NCBI GenBank assembly: GCA_037013685.1
Contig: CM072891.1
Coordinates: 2,823,501 to 2,887,500, forward strand
Origin: Acridotheres tristis
Lineage: Eukaryota; Chordata; Aves; Passeriformes; Sturnidae
Direction: 5' to 3'
DNA: 64,000 bases
The notes under the pieces were generated by a model. The model made no database searches. It was not told the DNA's origin and saw nothing but the letters and a program-made list of their open reading frames with translations. Numbering within the stretch: position 1 is the stretch's first letter; each line of letters begins with the position of its first letter. The translations under genes were made by a program, and so were the position numbers. Shown piece after piece: positions 39,372-53,125 of the stretch.

Positions 39372-39490
39372 TCTAGCAATTAGGTTAATCAGTTGCAAGA
39401 TTGCTGAGACCCAGGTTCAAATCCCTTCTTTAGTATTTTCCTTTTGCCTGATAATGATAGTGCTGTTGTGACAATGGGCACACCAGGAAG
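39372..39490 (+). mobile_element. MIR-like tRNA-derived SINE
   Basis: A perfect pol III B-box-like GGTTCAAATCC lies at 39414-39424, with a weaker A-box-like TAGCAATTAGG about 40 bases upstream (39374-39384). About 45 bases downstream is GCTGTTGTGACAATGGGCA, matching the MIR core 'GCTGTGTGACCTTGGGCA'. The order and spacing fit MIR. The T-stem cannot pair well, so it is not a working tRNA. It is an old, inactive copy. Confidence 0.6.
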
Positions 39491-41456
39491 CACATCTCTT
39501 AATATCTTCTACTGGAACAGTTCTAATTTGTTTAAATAAATTCATGATCTTGGATAATATAGGATGACATGATCCTGCTCTATGATGAAAAGTATTAGTT
39601 ATGATGTGCAAAAGCTTTATAATGAACTTCAAATCAAAACTGGTACATGACTGATTAGGACTTCTATCTTGATAGTCTAACATTATCCAACAAGGAAATG
39701 ACAAGCATTCCAAACTGCTATGAAATGGTCATTGTTACTTTATAGTTTTTGAAATGATAAACATTTAACACTCTGAAAGACATATAATATAAGCCTTTAC
39801 ATTACAGAACATTCAGGCAGATAATTCTGTATGAACCGAGTTTTTGTGAAATATTTAGGCTACTTTGAAAGACACAAGATGACAAAATAAAAACCATGTT
39901 GGGGAGGGAGTTTTTACCACAATTTTGAAAATAAAATAAAAGTGTTTACACAAGCCTAATGTGAACATGAGATGGGATGGGATCAAGTTCTCTTGGATGC
40001 ATAACGGTTAAGACTTAAGTACATAAATGATGAATTACAAACAATATCGATGGCATTATTATCAGTAAAGTTTTCAACTTTTAATCTGAATTTTACAAAT
40101 AACCAATAGAGTATCTCTTCAAAAACAGAGGCTATATCAAAGTCTACAGATTATGCCAAGAACAGTTTAAATATCTAATATTGCTTTTTGAGCTAAGTGA
40201 AATTATAGGCATGTTACTGAAAACATAACCTTGCATGACAATGAAAATGTCTAATATTTTGCTTGTTCAGCCCAACAGAATGAGCTTCTAATTACCATCT
40301 AAACAGAGCCCAGTATTCAAAAAGTATGTAAAAATTCCAAAATTTTCAGTGATGGAAACTGCCTCATATAAATTTTACATTCTATTTATATGACATGAAG
40401 ATTGAAGTTGCCTGACTTGACCATTCCCCTACCAGTTTTAAGTTATGTTTCAGGATTTTGGGAAAAGACTGGGTTTTGTTGTTAAGAAAAGTTTGCCCCA
40501 AGTTCAATCAGCACAAATTATTTATTACCAAGTCCAGTGAGGCATAGTTAACACACAGCATCTTTCACTGTTCGATTCCAGAGTTCACGTTTGGCAATGT
40601 AACTGCTCACAGCATTTGGCTCCAAACCTGAGTTTCTGACATTCAGATGTCAATGAGTTAACTCATATAGTTCTCCAACAAAAACCAATTACATGTTTTT
40701 GCAGAAGAACTATCACATGCTGATAGTGAATAATTAAATGTTCAAACCAAAGAGAAATGAACTGTTTCTGTGATGTATGTTTTGAACTTCTAATAGCTAG
40801 TCTGATTCTTCAGAAAAATACCTGTGCCACGATCAGGAAGGGCACTAATGGGGAATGGAGACGGCTATAAAAGAATAATGCCCGTAGTATGAAAAAAGGT
40901 GGAGAAAAAGAGTTATTCCTACTGCTATTTTTATGTCTTGACTTTAATGCTAAGTAAATGTCATGGATGTTTATGTAAAGGAATGTTTTTCACTGTATAC
41001 TCTGGCCTTGTAACGTGATGTAATGCTTTGATTCTATGCAAACCTCGGTAAAAACAGAAATTGCACTTTGCATGATTAGACTCTGTATGCAGAACAAGAT
41101 AGGAGTGAAATTCAAATGAAATATGTCGTAAAAAACATCATTAGAAAACAATAAATCAGCTCAACACCTTCTCAACACAGGAAATTGAGAGTTAACCAGT
41201 GTACCCAATTTTAATTTTTTTTAAAGCAGGAATAAATCTGCTATAGGGAGCTGCTTTGATAGACCTTTGAAAGTCTTCAAAACTCTTGCTAATATGTTAT
41301 TCTCTCAAAAATATTCCCATAATTCTGCTGTCTCCCATAATTCCTTGCCTCGAGATTCATCTGTCAACTTTGATGCATCTTTTAAAGTACCCCTCCAAGC
41401 CTAAAAACCATGACTACAGACCACAGAAGAGAACTCTTTGCTTTGAAACTATCTGA

Positions 41457-41654
41457 TCAATCAGAAGATCATTTACCTGCAAGCATTATTTGGTGAAGCT
41501 AAAGCGGCACATCAACCAGCAGCATCTGAAGGCTGAGGCAGCAAAACGTCAACAACAAATTGTCATTGGCATTCCATTTATGAACCTTCAAACAGCATCA
41601 GATCTTTTCCATGGGAAACCAGATCAGGTCAGACTGGAACTGAATATTTCTTAA
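41457..41654 (+). other. Unassigned open segment, 65 codons without start
   Basis: A plus-strand frame is open between TGA (41454-41456) and TAA (41652-41654). The product reads in part HYLVKLKRHINQQHLKAEAA and then KRQQQIVIGIPFMNL, an amphipathic, basic, protein-like composition unlike the neighbouring chance frames. It lies antisense to the DPH6 intron. A CAG|GTCAGA donor-like site falls at 41627/41628 and a weak acceptor-like AG at 41464. No family is recognised. It may be an exon of an antisense transcript, a decayed element, or chance. Confidence 0.2.
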
Positions 41655-44600
41655 CAAGCTAACCATCAAAAGAACTTACGTTTTGAATAAAAAGGCTATC
41701 ATTTGTTGATTTGAATATCAAAGGGATCCACTGCAAACTCCCAGTCTAGAAAAACCTCCCTAAGCTACACCAGACAGGTGTTTAATAATCTATTATTAAG
41801 GCACTATTTTAGGTTACTCAGAATCATAAAAAATAGCTGTAACTGTGAAGCTGCAAATGGGACTGCACAAAGAAATGAATGCTATTAACATACTATTAAC
41901 AATTCAAAAGAATGAGTTGACATACCAATCAAACTTGTTAATTGACTGTCAATGGCCTGTCCCTGAATATACAACATGACTGCATTATATATTTCAAATG
42001 CTGACAGGAAGACAGTTTCATTTGCATTAACTTCATAAACTGATCAACAACCAAACTGCCACATACATTTATAATAGGAAGCTGAATCATTTCAATATTC
42101 ATGCAGCTCTGTAATTGTAAATTAGGTGCTGGCAAACAATACAATACTGTACATACTCTAAAATATCCTAAATGTCTCTGACCTACTTTCTTTTTTATTT
42201 TAAAAGAGCAGTGGAAAAAGTTGTCTCTAACGGGGATGATTATTACTTTAATTTATGGTTCAAGCCTTAGGCAAAATTTGTTTGCAACCTAGTTTGCAAC
42301 CATTGTTTTTAACTCTAGATGGATAACTGGTCCATGATATATGAAGCACACAAGGTGATGTAACATTTTTCTTGCTTTAGTTCTGTGAAGTGTAAATATC
42401 ATTAAAATACAGAGTAAATTTGTAAAAAACCAAGAATGAAAATATGTACTATTTCCTTGCTATGACACAAAGCAGATGGCAGCAATGAAACCACTGAAAC
42501 TTTCTAATTAGACATTGAAACATGGTAAAGGGGAAAGTACTGTTCTTGCACATCCTTCCCGGTGTCCTAGAATTTACTGCCCTCAGAGGTCCTGTCTATA
42601 TAAAGCATGTTTCCTAAAAATATCTCATAATTACACCCATTCAGTTTCACCGGGATTGACAGTGATAGTAGCTCAGGTAGCAGTGATAGTGCTGCCATTT
42701 TAGCCAAATGGTTAGTCAGACACACTCTGAACAAAGTCACAAATCATGGGAGTAGAGAGCAAAAGTGCTTGTGGCACTTCCATATTTCTGCACATATTTA
42801 TCCAGCAGAAACGACAAAAGGCCGATAATAGGAGGAAGATGACACAAAGAATTCCCAATAAAAGGCATAGGCAAAAATTCTTCATTTTTCTAGTTAATAT
42901 CTGATTCTGCAACACTTACAGCTTGCACTTCTGCTTGCTGAAAAATACAGTTCTATCTAAACTAACAGAGAAGCCTTCAAATGCTGTCATTAATGACTGT
43001 GTGCATGAATATCAATTTGTATGCCTTAACCACATAATGAAGATATGAAAGAAGAAATTTGTTTTTGTTTGTTCTTGAAGTGCTATTGGCATATTTGTCA
43101 CTGGTTATACAGAAATATTAATATCTCAGTCACTTTGAGAATCGGAGAAATAAAGCTAAACAGAAATGTCATAAATGAGGATTAAGCCATGTGGGTCTGA
43201 AAGTATTCCACTGAAAGCTAGGTAGTAATTGATCAAAAATTCCATAACTGTCAGGTCAGTCACGTTCCCTCTATATCTGTATGACCTGGAGGTAGTATAA
43301 GTTTTAAACATATCAACTGTAAATGCACGTTGTTTTCTTTCCCCCTCTTTTATTACTACTACTTTCACCCTGTCAATCCAACAGTCACTTCCCTGCCTTT
43401 AAAGTTATTGCAAGAAAGAGCCAAGCACTACACCCCAGCATAACCACACAGATATGATATAAATGTCCAATAAATCTGCAGTCATGGCAATCTTCTCCTG
43501 CATTTCCTTTCAGATAAACAATATCAGAGGACAATTTCTCTGCTACCTAGGTGAGCTGCTATATTTTAGATTTTATTATTTGTAAGACTGAGAAGTAAAA
43601 AGTATTCACATTTATTGATCTAGCAACTGCAATTGAAGAGTAGAAAGACTAACAAATGGAAATATAAAATCTTTAGAAAAATTAAATATAGGAGCCACTA
43701 GGGTGATGGCAGTCCCAAATCATCCTAACTGGCAATCATGAAAGATTAGTTATACTACAAACTAGATATTAGCTTTGATATTTTCCCTGAAGTATAAGCT
43801 GAGTAACTGTCATACTGAATAACATCATATGATGAGTACTGCTAAGTTCTTACACCGACAAAACAAGGATCATTAAAGCTTCAACATTCTTTCAGATAAT
43901 CAATGTAATATAAGCAGTATGTGATTAAAAACACTTAAGACATGAAAAGTGTCAAGGTAAAGAACAGCTCATTATTCAAAGTATGTAGCATCTATAAATC
44001 CAGTCACATTTGAAGGAGCTGGTCATTTATTACTGCTGCTAATAGTAATACACAACTACAGTGAATTCAGTAATTCATGCTCCAAGATTTATAAACTTTG
44101 ATCATAAAATATACACATAGACACAACTAAAATACATGCACATATAAATATTACTGTAACAGAAGTGGTGTGATGTATGTTCATGTTTCAAAAAGACACT
44201 TGATTAATTCTAAGAAGCTACAGTTTGTCTGCAGTGCTTCAAAAATTTACATTCGAAATAGTGACATTCTAATTTACTCAAATAAACATTTTCAATGAAA
44301 TTTTCACCATATTATCTGAAATCTTTGAGACCTAAGTAGCCTGCGGCCAGCATAGCTTTTGTAGGTGGGATAAAAACTCCCGTTCTTGGGAAGAATAAAA
44401 CTTTCTATTATGCAGATGAAGTCTCATCCATGTGGGAAATGGTGCTTTCTTGAAGCATGAGACTAGAAAACTAATTTGGACACAAAACTTGATTATTACA
44501 GAACTCATGATCATTATCTTTTAATTGGATGGCAAGTCTCTCAAATTTAGCTGTCTGTAGAAAGCTCACAAAACATTATGGACATTTTACAGGACAAAAA

Positions 44601-46984
44601 GGCTTAAATCAAAAGAATACAGAGCTGCACTAGACGATTTGTTTTGTATGAGGATGGTAAGTATAAGAAAGGTGTAACCAGTGTTTTTGCTGAATGCATT
44701 ACTGTCAGTTGCTGTGTGATTAATGGCAAGATCAGGACTTGTATTATACTGTACTGCAGAGGTAGAGTGGTTTAAGCAAATAATCTCATTCCAAGTTTGT
44801 AACAAAACAACAAGCAACTTAGCATAAACCTGTCTGCATTTGCTATTTTTTATGGAAAAATTGAAATGAACAAGTAAAAAAATTATTGTAACAAATAAAT
44901 AATTTATTTTAGACAATTTCCGTGGATTAGATGCCTAACAAAGATATTTTACCTTACATTACAGTCCTCTTTCCACTCCCACAGAAGAAACACTAAATCA
45001 CTATAACAGCTCTTAAAAAAAGAGTTAATAAAATTTTGTATTAAATGGTTCCCCCAACTTGATTGAAAAGAAGAAAATATTAAAGGCATAAGGTGTTCCA
45101 GATTCTTGAGAATTTGTGCAATATCAGTCCTCATTTTGAGTGTGAAACGACAACAATATTAGCATTGGCTTATACTTTCTTCTCACATACAGGTGACAAG
45201 TAGAGTGCAGGAGGAACAAAGAAGCAATTCCATAAAGCTAGAATACGCCTTGTATTAAAAACATAGTTCTAATATTAGTCTAATTATTGAGAAAGTAGGA
45301 GTAGCATAACCAGGAAACTAATTTATCGATGATTTCAAATTCAGTTTTAGTATTACCACATAGGGAGACAAGTAAACACTCACATATACATAATATTAAC
45401 ATATCAGAGATTAAAACTTAAGCGTTGATCAGGAAATACCAAAAATTCAAGGTACATATGGAATCTTCAGGTAAATCGGATAGTACGTGAAATATAAATG
45501 CATTTGCATTATGAGTGTACATTTATATTTAGGAAGATAAACCCAAACTTATTAGCAGGACATTTAGTAAACAACCAAACACAGTAAAACAATCAAATGA
45601 ACAAACTTCTGCAAAGTTTTACTCCTTAACTTTAATGTTAGAAGATATTATTTTTTCCCCAAAAATCCTGATACATCCTTGATATTGCTTTCCAATTGTT
45701 ATACCTAATCTTCTTAATATATAAGGGATTTTTCCTGAGAAGAGTTACAAAAAGGCAAATTTGAAGTTTCTACCCACAGGTACATCTGATTTTTACCTGC
45801 GTCTGGAACACTTTTCTTCTGAAGACTCTGTAACTCTCTGTATAGGTAAAGTGATTTTTAAAATTTTTTTTGAAACTTACTCAGCAACTATGGGAAGTAA
45901 GTAAACAACGTATTTCAGCCCAGGGATTATTTTTTCTTAATTTATCAGGCATGTTAAGGATAAAGTTGGGATAAAGGATGTTTTGTAAACACTGAAAACT
46001 CACCATCATCCTATCTTCACCTAATTTCACTTTTCACTTATTGAATTCAAATTTATTGCTACCTTTTCAGAATTTAGGAAAAAAATAACCTTGCAGACTT
46101 GTTACTGTTACAAAGAAAGCTGGAATTTTGCACAATCTGAGCCACAGGCAGAGTTGACTTAGATTCTGAAGGCAATTCCTCAAATACAGAGTAAGATCTG
46201 ACATTGTTTCACATGAGGGAAAGGCCCAGAAAGAAAATGTTTGACAAATGTTCAGTAAGCTATCCATTTAAGGAATACTCAAATCCTTTCCACCCCACTA
46301 ACAGAAGACTGCTGTGACTGTCTCTAGAGGACCAAGTCCCAAATAAACATATTTTATAAATTTGCAGGAAAAGAACCAGCACAATAAAACAAATTGTCCA
46401 GGTCTGGAAAAGAAATCTTGTATTTGAAACAGATATTCAGATGATTTTCAGTGAGCATCCCAAGATTTTTTAGCCTTTCATGTCCCATCTTACCCAGTTA
46501 GATCTTTGAGCCCAGACTGTCTGAATTAGTAAAACAGTAAAACAAGGCATATATGTCTAACGTAAGTCTAGTAAGAGTAACATTATGTGTTTTGGAACAT
46601 GGCAGGTGACATTCCTAATCAGATTACTTTCTTCTTTTGTCCTCAAAAAGATATTTAGCTGTATTTATTCAAGTATATTAAAAAAAATTAATTCACAGCA
46701 AGGATTTCACGGTCAGGAAGTTTTTCCTGAAGGATATGTGACTAATAGCTCTGGAGATTTAAACAGAATGTTTCTTTGCAAACATACACAACACCCAGAG
46801 GTCCTGGAAGTCACTCTGTCAGTAAAGCTTAGTTATTCTAGGGGGACATCAGAGTTTAGTTTCCAGGACAGCTGAGTCATTTGCTTCAGAGGTAACAGAG
46901 TATTGCAGGGAAGTCTGAAATCTCACAGTTAAGACAAAACTGTTATGCATAATGAAAGTAGTAACCCAGTTTGAAAAAAAGGAC

Positions 46985-47020
46985 ATAACATAGTTTTAAA
47001 CTATAACATAGTTTTAAACT
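46985..47020. repeat. Perfect 18-bp tandem duplication
   Basis: ATAACATAGTTTTAAACT occurs twice, head to tail. It is a recent slippage or duplication. Confidence 0.9.
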
Positions 47021-50000
47021 TTTTTATAGAATCACAGTAGAAGTAAACAAAGGTCCTATAATGATGAAACCCCAAGCCTTGCAATATCCATGGATCTGAC
47101 AGCATGACCTCTGTGAGATACTATTACACTGCTCATACAACCTAAACCACTATGATGTGCTAAAATGCAAGCCCACAAGTAACAGCAATTCGTATTAGTT
47201 TGATCCTCCTGATACCTTTGGTTTAGAATCTATCACCTAAATAACACATAAAAATAACCTATGAAAATACACACAATATTCTTGTCCATTCTGCATCTCA
47301 AGCGTGCCTTTAGCAGAAATTCGATTGCTATGTGAAAGACTACCACACCTGAAATTCCTGCTCAAAGTCCTAAGACTACGTAATTTTTCATAATAAGTTC
47401 TCCTCAATTGCTCAATTAAGGCCTTGCTTAAACACATAGGCTTCAGACCTGCCCACTCTAAACATCTCTGGACACTCCCTGTATCTAAGTGGTGACATGA
47501 TCTACAAACTGTGACTTCTCTAGCTCTGTGTCTTCTGCCTCAATAACTTCACGATTCATTAAGGTCTTTGTTCAGCTTTGTTTAAAAACTTACTACAAGA
47601 CAGCAAACTGGAGAAACCTGACCCAAAGTGTACTTTCTGACCTGAGTGCCGTGGTCCCATTCTATGGAGCAACATGGTCTTTGGTATAGTTGCTTTTTCA
47701 ACTGGAATAAAAAATTAAATTAGTCACAGACAATGAAATGAAAATTACAACTACGGCATCACCTAGTACAGTGCCATGGGGAAGTTTCACATACATTTAT
47801 ACCTACAATAGAAATTTAATCTCTTATTTTAAGTGAGTGCTTTGAGGGACCTTTTTCAAACTAATAAAATATTTTCAGTTGCAAACACAGACTTCGTAAA
47901 ATTATACATAGTAATCAACTGGCCTCTACATGAGTCAAAATTACAGCTTTAATTCTAGGTAAATCTCACATCTGTATGCCTCAGTCCTCATTACAAAACA
48001 ATAAATATCTTTAAAATACTTCAACAAATAAACATTTCAAATATTTCACTATACCACTGGTGAAAAGTACTGCAATTATGGTAAATTTTTCAAGTTTTTT
48101 TATAACTAATTATTATAACTATATAGGTACTTGATCTGAAAGCCAGAGTAAAAGATAAAGATGGAATAGAAATTTCTGGTTTTGCCTAACCATGAGCTTT
48201 TCAAAGTGATGCTTAAAACCAGTATCTTTATGGATCTTCCATCTACTGTTTATTTTATGAATATATTTTAAGGGCAATATCTTCAACATCACTACAACTG
48301 AAAAAAAATACCTATCTTTATTTAGCACTTAAATGGCTATATTTTCATCACTTTTTTTGAGGGCCACAGTATTGATAATCAAAATCTTAAATCAGGTAGC
48401 ATACATGTAGCTATCAGAAAACTTGCAACATTAATACAGAATATTTTATATCTTCCTTTTAGAGAAATGGGACACACAAATGTGAAAAGACAAACTTGAA
48501 AAAAAAAAGTAACTGAGATTTCTCATTTTTGAGCTATTATTAAACTCCTAAAAGCTAAATGGATTTTTTCTGAGAAAACAATCTCTCACCAAAAACAATT
48601 CAGTAGAATCCCAGGTACTAAGTTGTTGAGGAGAGTTGGTTTCCTATCTGAAATTTCTCTGAGTCTTTAGAAGGCTCTGGACAAACTGTTGCAGTGATTC
48701 ACAGGCTGGTATAAATTTCAGAAGTCTATGCAAGTCATTTGAATGAGAACAGGGCAGAAAGAAAAATCAGGTTACATAAACAGGCTCATATTTTTTCTTT
48801 TTTCTCTATCTTCTGTCCATAAATTTTATTCGGTATTTATAAATCTCCAGAAATCTGTCAGCTCATCCAGAGTAGAAACTTCACACACATTTGTGACTAT
48901 TCACATCTCAGACATGCCCACAATATAAGTATGTATGAAGCCTACAATGCACACACAGAAGAGACTTCTACTGTAAGATTTCCCTAGAACATAAGAACTC
49001 TGCACATGATGGGATTTGAAGTTCTTCTGAATTCTTTTAATAGGGTTGCCTTCAACTTGACCTTCAAGCATATTTATATGCTTAAAAGACAGCATTTAAT
49101 TGAAGAAAGCTGTTTAGAAAATAAAAATTAAGTAAATAAATGAATATACTGAAACAAATCACAATTAAGTGGCTGCTGTTATAATTACTGCTCTAAACTT
49201 TCAGTTTAAATGGAATTCACTGTATCATAAAAGAATATACCCTGGTAAAGCTAGAATATGAGTATGAAACAAATAAACTCCAGCGTTAAATCTCTAGGTT
49301 TTGCATTATCTCTCCAACTCCTTTTAAAGGCTGCCTTCAACTTTTGTATTCCAGCATTCTCTATACTCTGCTTTGCATATGAAACAACAGTGTTTTCAGG
49401 GTGACACTTCATTAATATTTTTAGCACTTCATAGGAAATAAGAATTGCAGTCAGTAAAAAAGATTCTTATACCTTGGGTAAATTTCTTACCCCACCACTG
49501 CTCAGCATATCACTACTAGCTGTTTAGGACTGTAATTGGCATATAATGGAACAAAGTTTCACTCTTAAGTTTACTAACAGATGTGTAGCTTAGAGCAGAA
49601 TTTTATTACCAAATCACATTCAATATCCAGAAAGTGCAGATGTAACACTGATGAACAAAATGAAAAATATAGACCACAATAACTGCTATTAGTTATTCAA
49701 CTTCCACACAAAATCCCATTTTTTAGAAAATTTCACTATCTGTATTATATATGCATACTTCTACAGTTTTGAGTCTCTCTTACATACAACTAGAGTTTCA
49801 AATTTGCTCAGCAGCTAGCAGCTCCCATGGAGAAATGGGGAACTCAGAAAAACAGAAAATTTTATGAACTGCAATCTTAATATGAAAATACAGTTAGTTA
49901 ACTACCAGTATGGTGAAAAAAAAAGGATTTGGGGGATTATTTTTTGTTTATTATTACATTACTGTCATAGTGAGCTCTTCTGAAAGCTAGCTAAATGATA

Positions 50001-50751
50001 AAGTTATATAATTATTTTTGCAGAGAAACCTTTTCTATAATCAAAAGGAAGGGAAATATAATATATATATAGATGAATATAGATGCAGGAATAAAAATTG
50101 TATATAGGGCTAGGAAACAAGGATGAACAGCCACCTTTCCTGCTTAGCATAGAAAACAACAGAATTGTGAACAGACATATTGCAGAGAGACAAAATAAAG
50201 CATGGTGAAAGTGGTGGTGAGGTGCCAAGGCAGGCTACCAGTGTTTCAGACCCTCCTCCATGATTTACATATACTGAGGCTCTGTATGTACATTTTTTAA
50301 ATTACAGTAATTAACTTTTTGATACTCTGAACAGGAGGGAAGGCTGGGGAAGCACACAGACAAAGGGATTCAGCTGAGAGTGTAATAAACTGAACTAATC
50401 ACTTGGAACTTGCTCATCTTTAATCCGCTTTGGTCTTCCCTCTTGGGACAGGAAAACACCACCAGTCATACTGGAGGTCTCACTCATCCATAGCTCTCTC
50501 TGCTTCCTCTCTTTTCAATTTACAGTCTTCCATGCCCTACATCAAGTACTTCTCAGAATAACACCACAAATTCAGTAAATGAGATGTCTGCAAGTATGGT
50601 TGACATCTTAATTTCCTGCAACATTGCTGAGAAAACTCACACTTAAATAACTATTTTATGGCTTATCCATTTTATAAGAATAAGCAAAAGTTATTTATTT
50701 TCTGGAAATTTCTTCCAAATTTTTAGGTTTAAGAAAAAGATTCTAGTTCAG

Positions 50752-50768
50752 AAAAAAAAAAAAAAAAA
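50752..50768. repeat. Poly-A run
   Basis: Seventeen A residues with no recognisable retrocopy sequence immediately 5' of it. Confidence 0.85.
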
Positions 50769-51075
50769 GCAACAGCTTTTAAAAATTATGCCAAATTAAA
50801 CCTTGGCAATACTTGTTACTTTTCTCCATACTCTGAAGTGCTAAATTAAAAATACATCTAAGTCAGTTCAACCAGTTAACTTTTTCCACAAATTACATAT
50901 TCTTTACTCAAACAAGCATAAATGTTGAAAATGTTCTCCTTGCTTTAATCCAGAGCTACATTGTTCCACTGCTTTTTGCTCTTTTGTTTGAGGACACAGG
51001 AAGACCTGTGGGAAAGGGACATGTTGCATTGCTCAGGAGTCTGGGCAGGGTCCTCACTTTTCACTTCACAAATTG

Positions 51076-51151
51076 CAATAATAGTAATGCCTAGTAATAG
51101 CAATAGCAATAGCAATAGTAATAGTAATAATAATAGTAATAGTAATGTAAT
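51076..51151 (+). repeat. (AATAGT/AATAGC)n microsatellite
   Basis: An imperfect array of AATAGC and AATAGT hexamers with AAT slippage, abutting the truncated 5' end of a CR1 copy. On the plus strand it reads as alternating Asn-Ser codons, but that frame is not a gene. Confidence 0.9.
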
Positions 51152-51734
51152 AGAGAGATGGCATCTTGAGCTGCACTCAGAGGAGCACTGCCAGCAGCTG
51201 AGGGAATTGATGCTTCCCCTCTACTCGGCACTGTTACCACACCTGGGGTGCTGTGCTTGCTTCTGGGTTCCCCAGTACAAGAAAAGACAGTGTTCAACAT
51301 AGGGCCACAAAAATGATTAAAAGTCTGGAGCATCTCACCTATTAGAAAAGGCTGAGAGAATTTGGACTATCTGTTTTAGAGAAAAGCAGGCTCAGGAAGG
51401 GCATCTCATTAGTATATATAAATAATTGAAAGCAGACGGCAGAGAAGATGGAGCCAGGCTTCAGCAGCGGTGCCCAGTGACAGGATTGGAGGCAATGGGC
51501 ACCAAGTGAGACACAGGATATTCCCTCTGAACATCAGGAAACACTTTTTACTGTGTGGGACTGAACACTGGCATGGGTCACTTAGAAGGATGTGAAGTCC
51601 ACCCTTGCAGATGTTTAAAAGACGTCTGGACATCGTCCTTGGCAACCTGCTCAGGGTGTCCCTGCTTGAGCAGGAGGTCAGACAATATGACCTCTAGAGG
51701 TCTGTTCCAACCTCAACCATTCTCTGATTCTGTG
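51152..51734 (+). mobile_element. CR1 LINE 3' end with intact terminal repeats
   Basis: CR1 in plus orientation. The blocks run in order: CTTCCCCTCTACTCGGCACTG, ACACCTGGGGTGCTGTGC, CTGGGTTCCCCAGTACAAGA, GGCACCAAGTGAGACACAGG, ATCAGGAAACACTTTTTACT, TGACCTCTAGAGGTCTGTTC, CAACCTCAACCATTCTCTG. It ends exactly on two 8-bp units, ATTCTCTG and ATTCTGTG (51719-51734), the CR1 3' signature, so the 3' end is sharp. It is 5'-truncated next to the hexamer microsatellite. No complete ORF2. Confidence 0.94.
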
Positions 51735-53081
51735 GAATGTCTGTATGGACTGGCAGATGAGCAGGACATCTGTGTAATTCACAGCTCCATCCCACACCAT
51801 CCCACATTTGGATGAACGTGCCTCAGACATTCCCAGTCAGTAAGAATAGTTTTCCCCTTGTTTCCTCGTCTGGTTCCTATTCCTCTCAAGGCTAATATCT
51901 TCTGGCTCACTTTTCGTTTCTTTTACCTTCTCAGAACAACGCAATGCAGAAGTAACTGAAATGCCAACAGACTGAGCACTCTACAATTTAGCTGTGTGAG
52001 TGCAGTCTAGACTCGATTTCCAATCTATGGATTGTGTATTTCCCCTCCCAGATTCTCTAAATAGTTTTACTGTAATGCTGTCAAGAGTACTATGTTCACT
52101 GTGTCTCACATATAAATGATACTGCTGCTGCACTCCTATTTCTTCTCCCCTCAATCCTTTCCCCATTTTTACAGACCAAATGAAAAGAAGATGCAGAGGA
52201 CAGACTCTTTGTAAGGTACTACCTGACTTAACTGTATTTTACTCCTGTCTACCAAAAGAAGAATGATTGCCTCCTCCCCTTCCTAATCCTAAGACCTACA
52301 GTAATAGAATTTTATAAACTACTACTCTAAATTTCTAGAGAACTCACAAATAGTCTAACGATTTTAAACAGATGCTTTAGTTATGAATTCCTAACAAAGA
52401 AAATTACTTAAATATTTAGATTCTCTTTGGTTCTCTATATAGTTATATAATTACAGGGCCATTATTTACAGAAGTTTTTTCCTGAACAAATTACTTGGCA
52501 TCAAAAGGTTTAAGACTTACGTCCCCATATCTGATACCAAAACAAGTAATAAAGATCCATGCTGACCCCTGCACTGAGCCAGTTTTGCATTACTTTGCTT
52601 TTACAGAAAGTTAAAACATTGAGTTCTCAAAGGATGAAACGCAAAGTCTCACTGGCCAGGAACATGAAGTCCAGTAAAAGACCTAATTCCAGACAAAAAG
52701 AAGGTTTGCCCTCTCTGTGAATAAATTTTGTTCTCTTGCCTTCCATTCTCTCCAGCTTCTTTTGGCATAACATACTAAGGATGCTAAAACCACAGACTAT
52801 TCCAATGTCTGCCTTCAGACAGGGATTTTCAGATGTTCAGAAGGTAAAAACTACATTGGAAGCTCTAAGGAATAAGGAGACAGGGATACAGATACTGATT
52901 TACAGAGGACTTGAATCTGAAGATCTTTTAAGTTAAGAATTCTAAGAATAGAAACTACACAGATCAACCAGCAATTTCTAGATCTAATTTGTGCCACGAA
53001 TAACTGGAAAAACAAAAATGGGTCTTTTTTCATGCCAATAAACTGAACTGGAAGACACTGATAATCAGTAGGCAAAATTCC

Positions 53082-53125
53082 TTTAGAGCAAAGTAATTTA
53101 GATTAATTCATTTAGAGCAAAGTAA
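53082..53125. repeat. Two-copy direct repeat, 29-bp period
   Basis: TTTAGAGCAAAGTAA occurs at 53082-53096 and 53111-53125. Confidence 0.85.

Noticed and set aside
39417..39713. 98-codon minus-strand frame
   Set aside because: It begins in unrecognised sequence, runs antisense through the MIR-like SINE, and has no family motifs or splice context.
40530..40590. Possible tRNA: TGTTCGATTCC resembles a B box
   Set aside because: The T-arm has a mismatch and an 8-base loop, the A-box candidate has two mismatches, and no cloverleaf or acceptor stem can be formed.
47030..47110. ATAGAATCACAG as a possible CR1 terminus
   Set aside because: The similarity stops after about 12 bases and none of the subsequent CR1 blocks follow.
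50961..51333. Asn/Ser-rich frame on plus and Tyr-rich frame on minus
   Set aside because: Both are translations of the AATAGT/AATAGC hexamer microsatellite joined to CR1 sequence.
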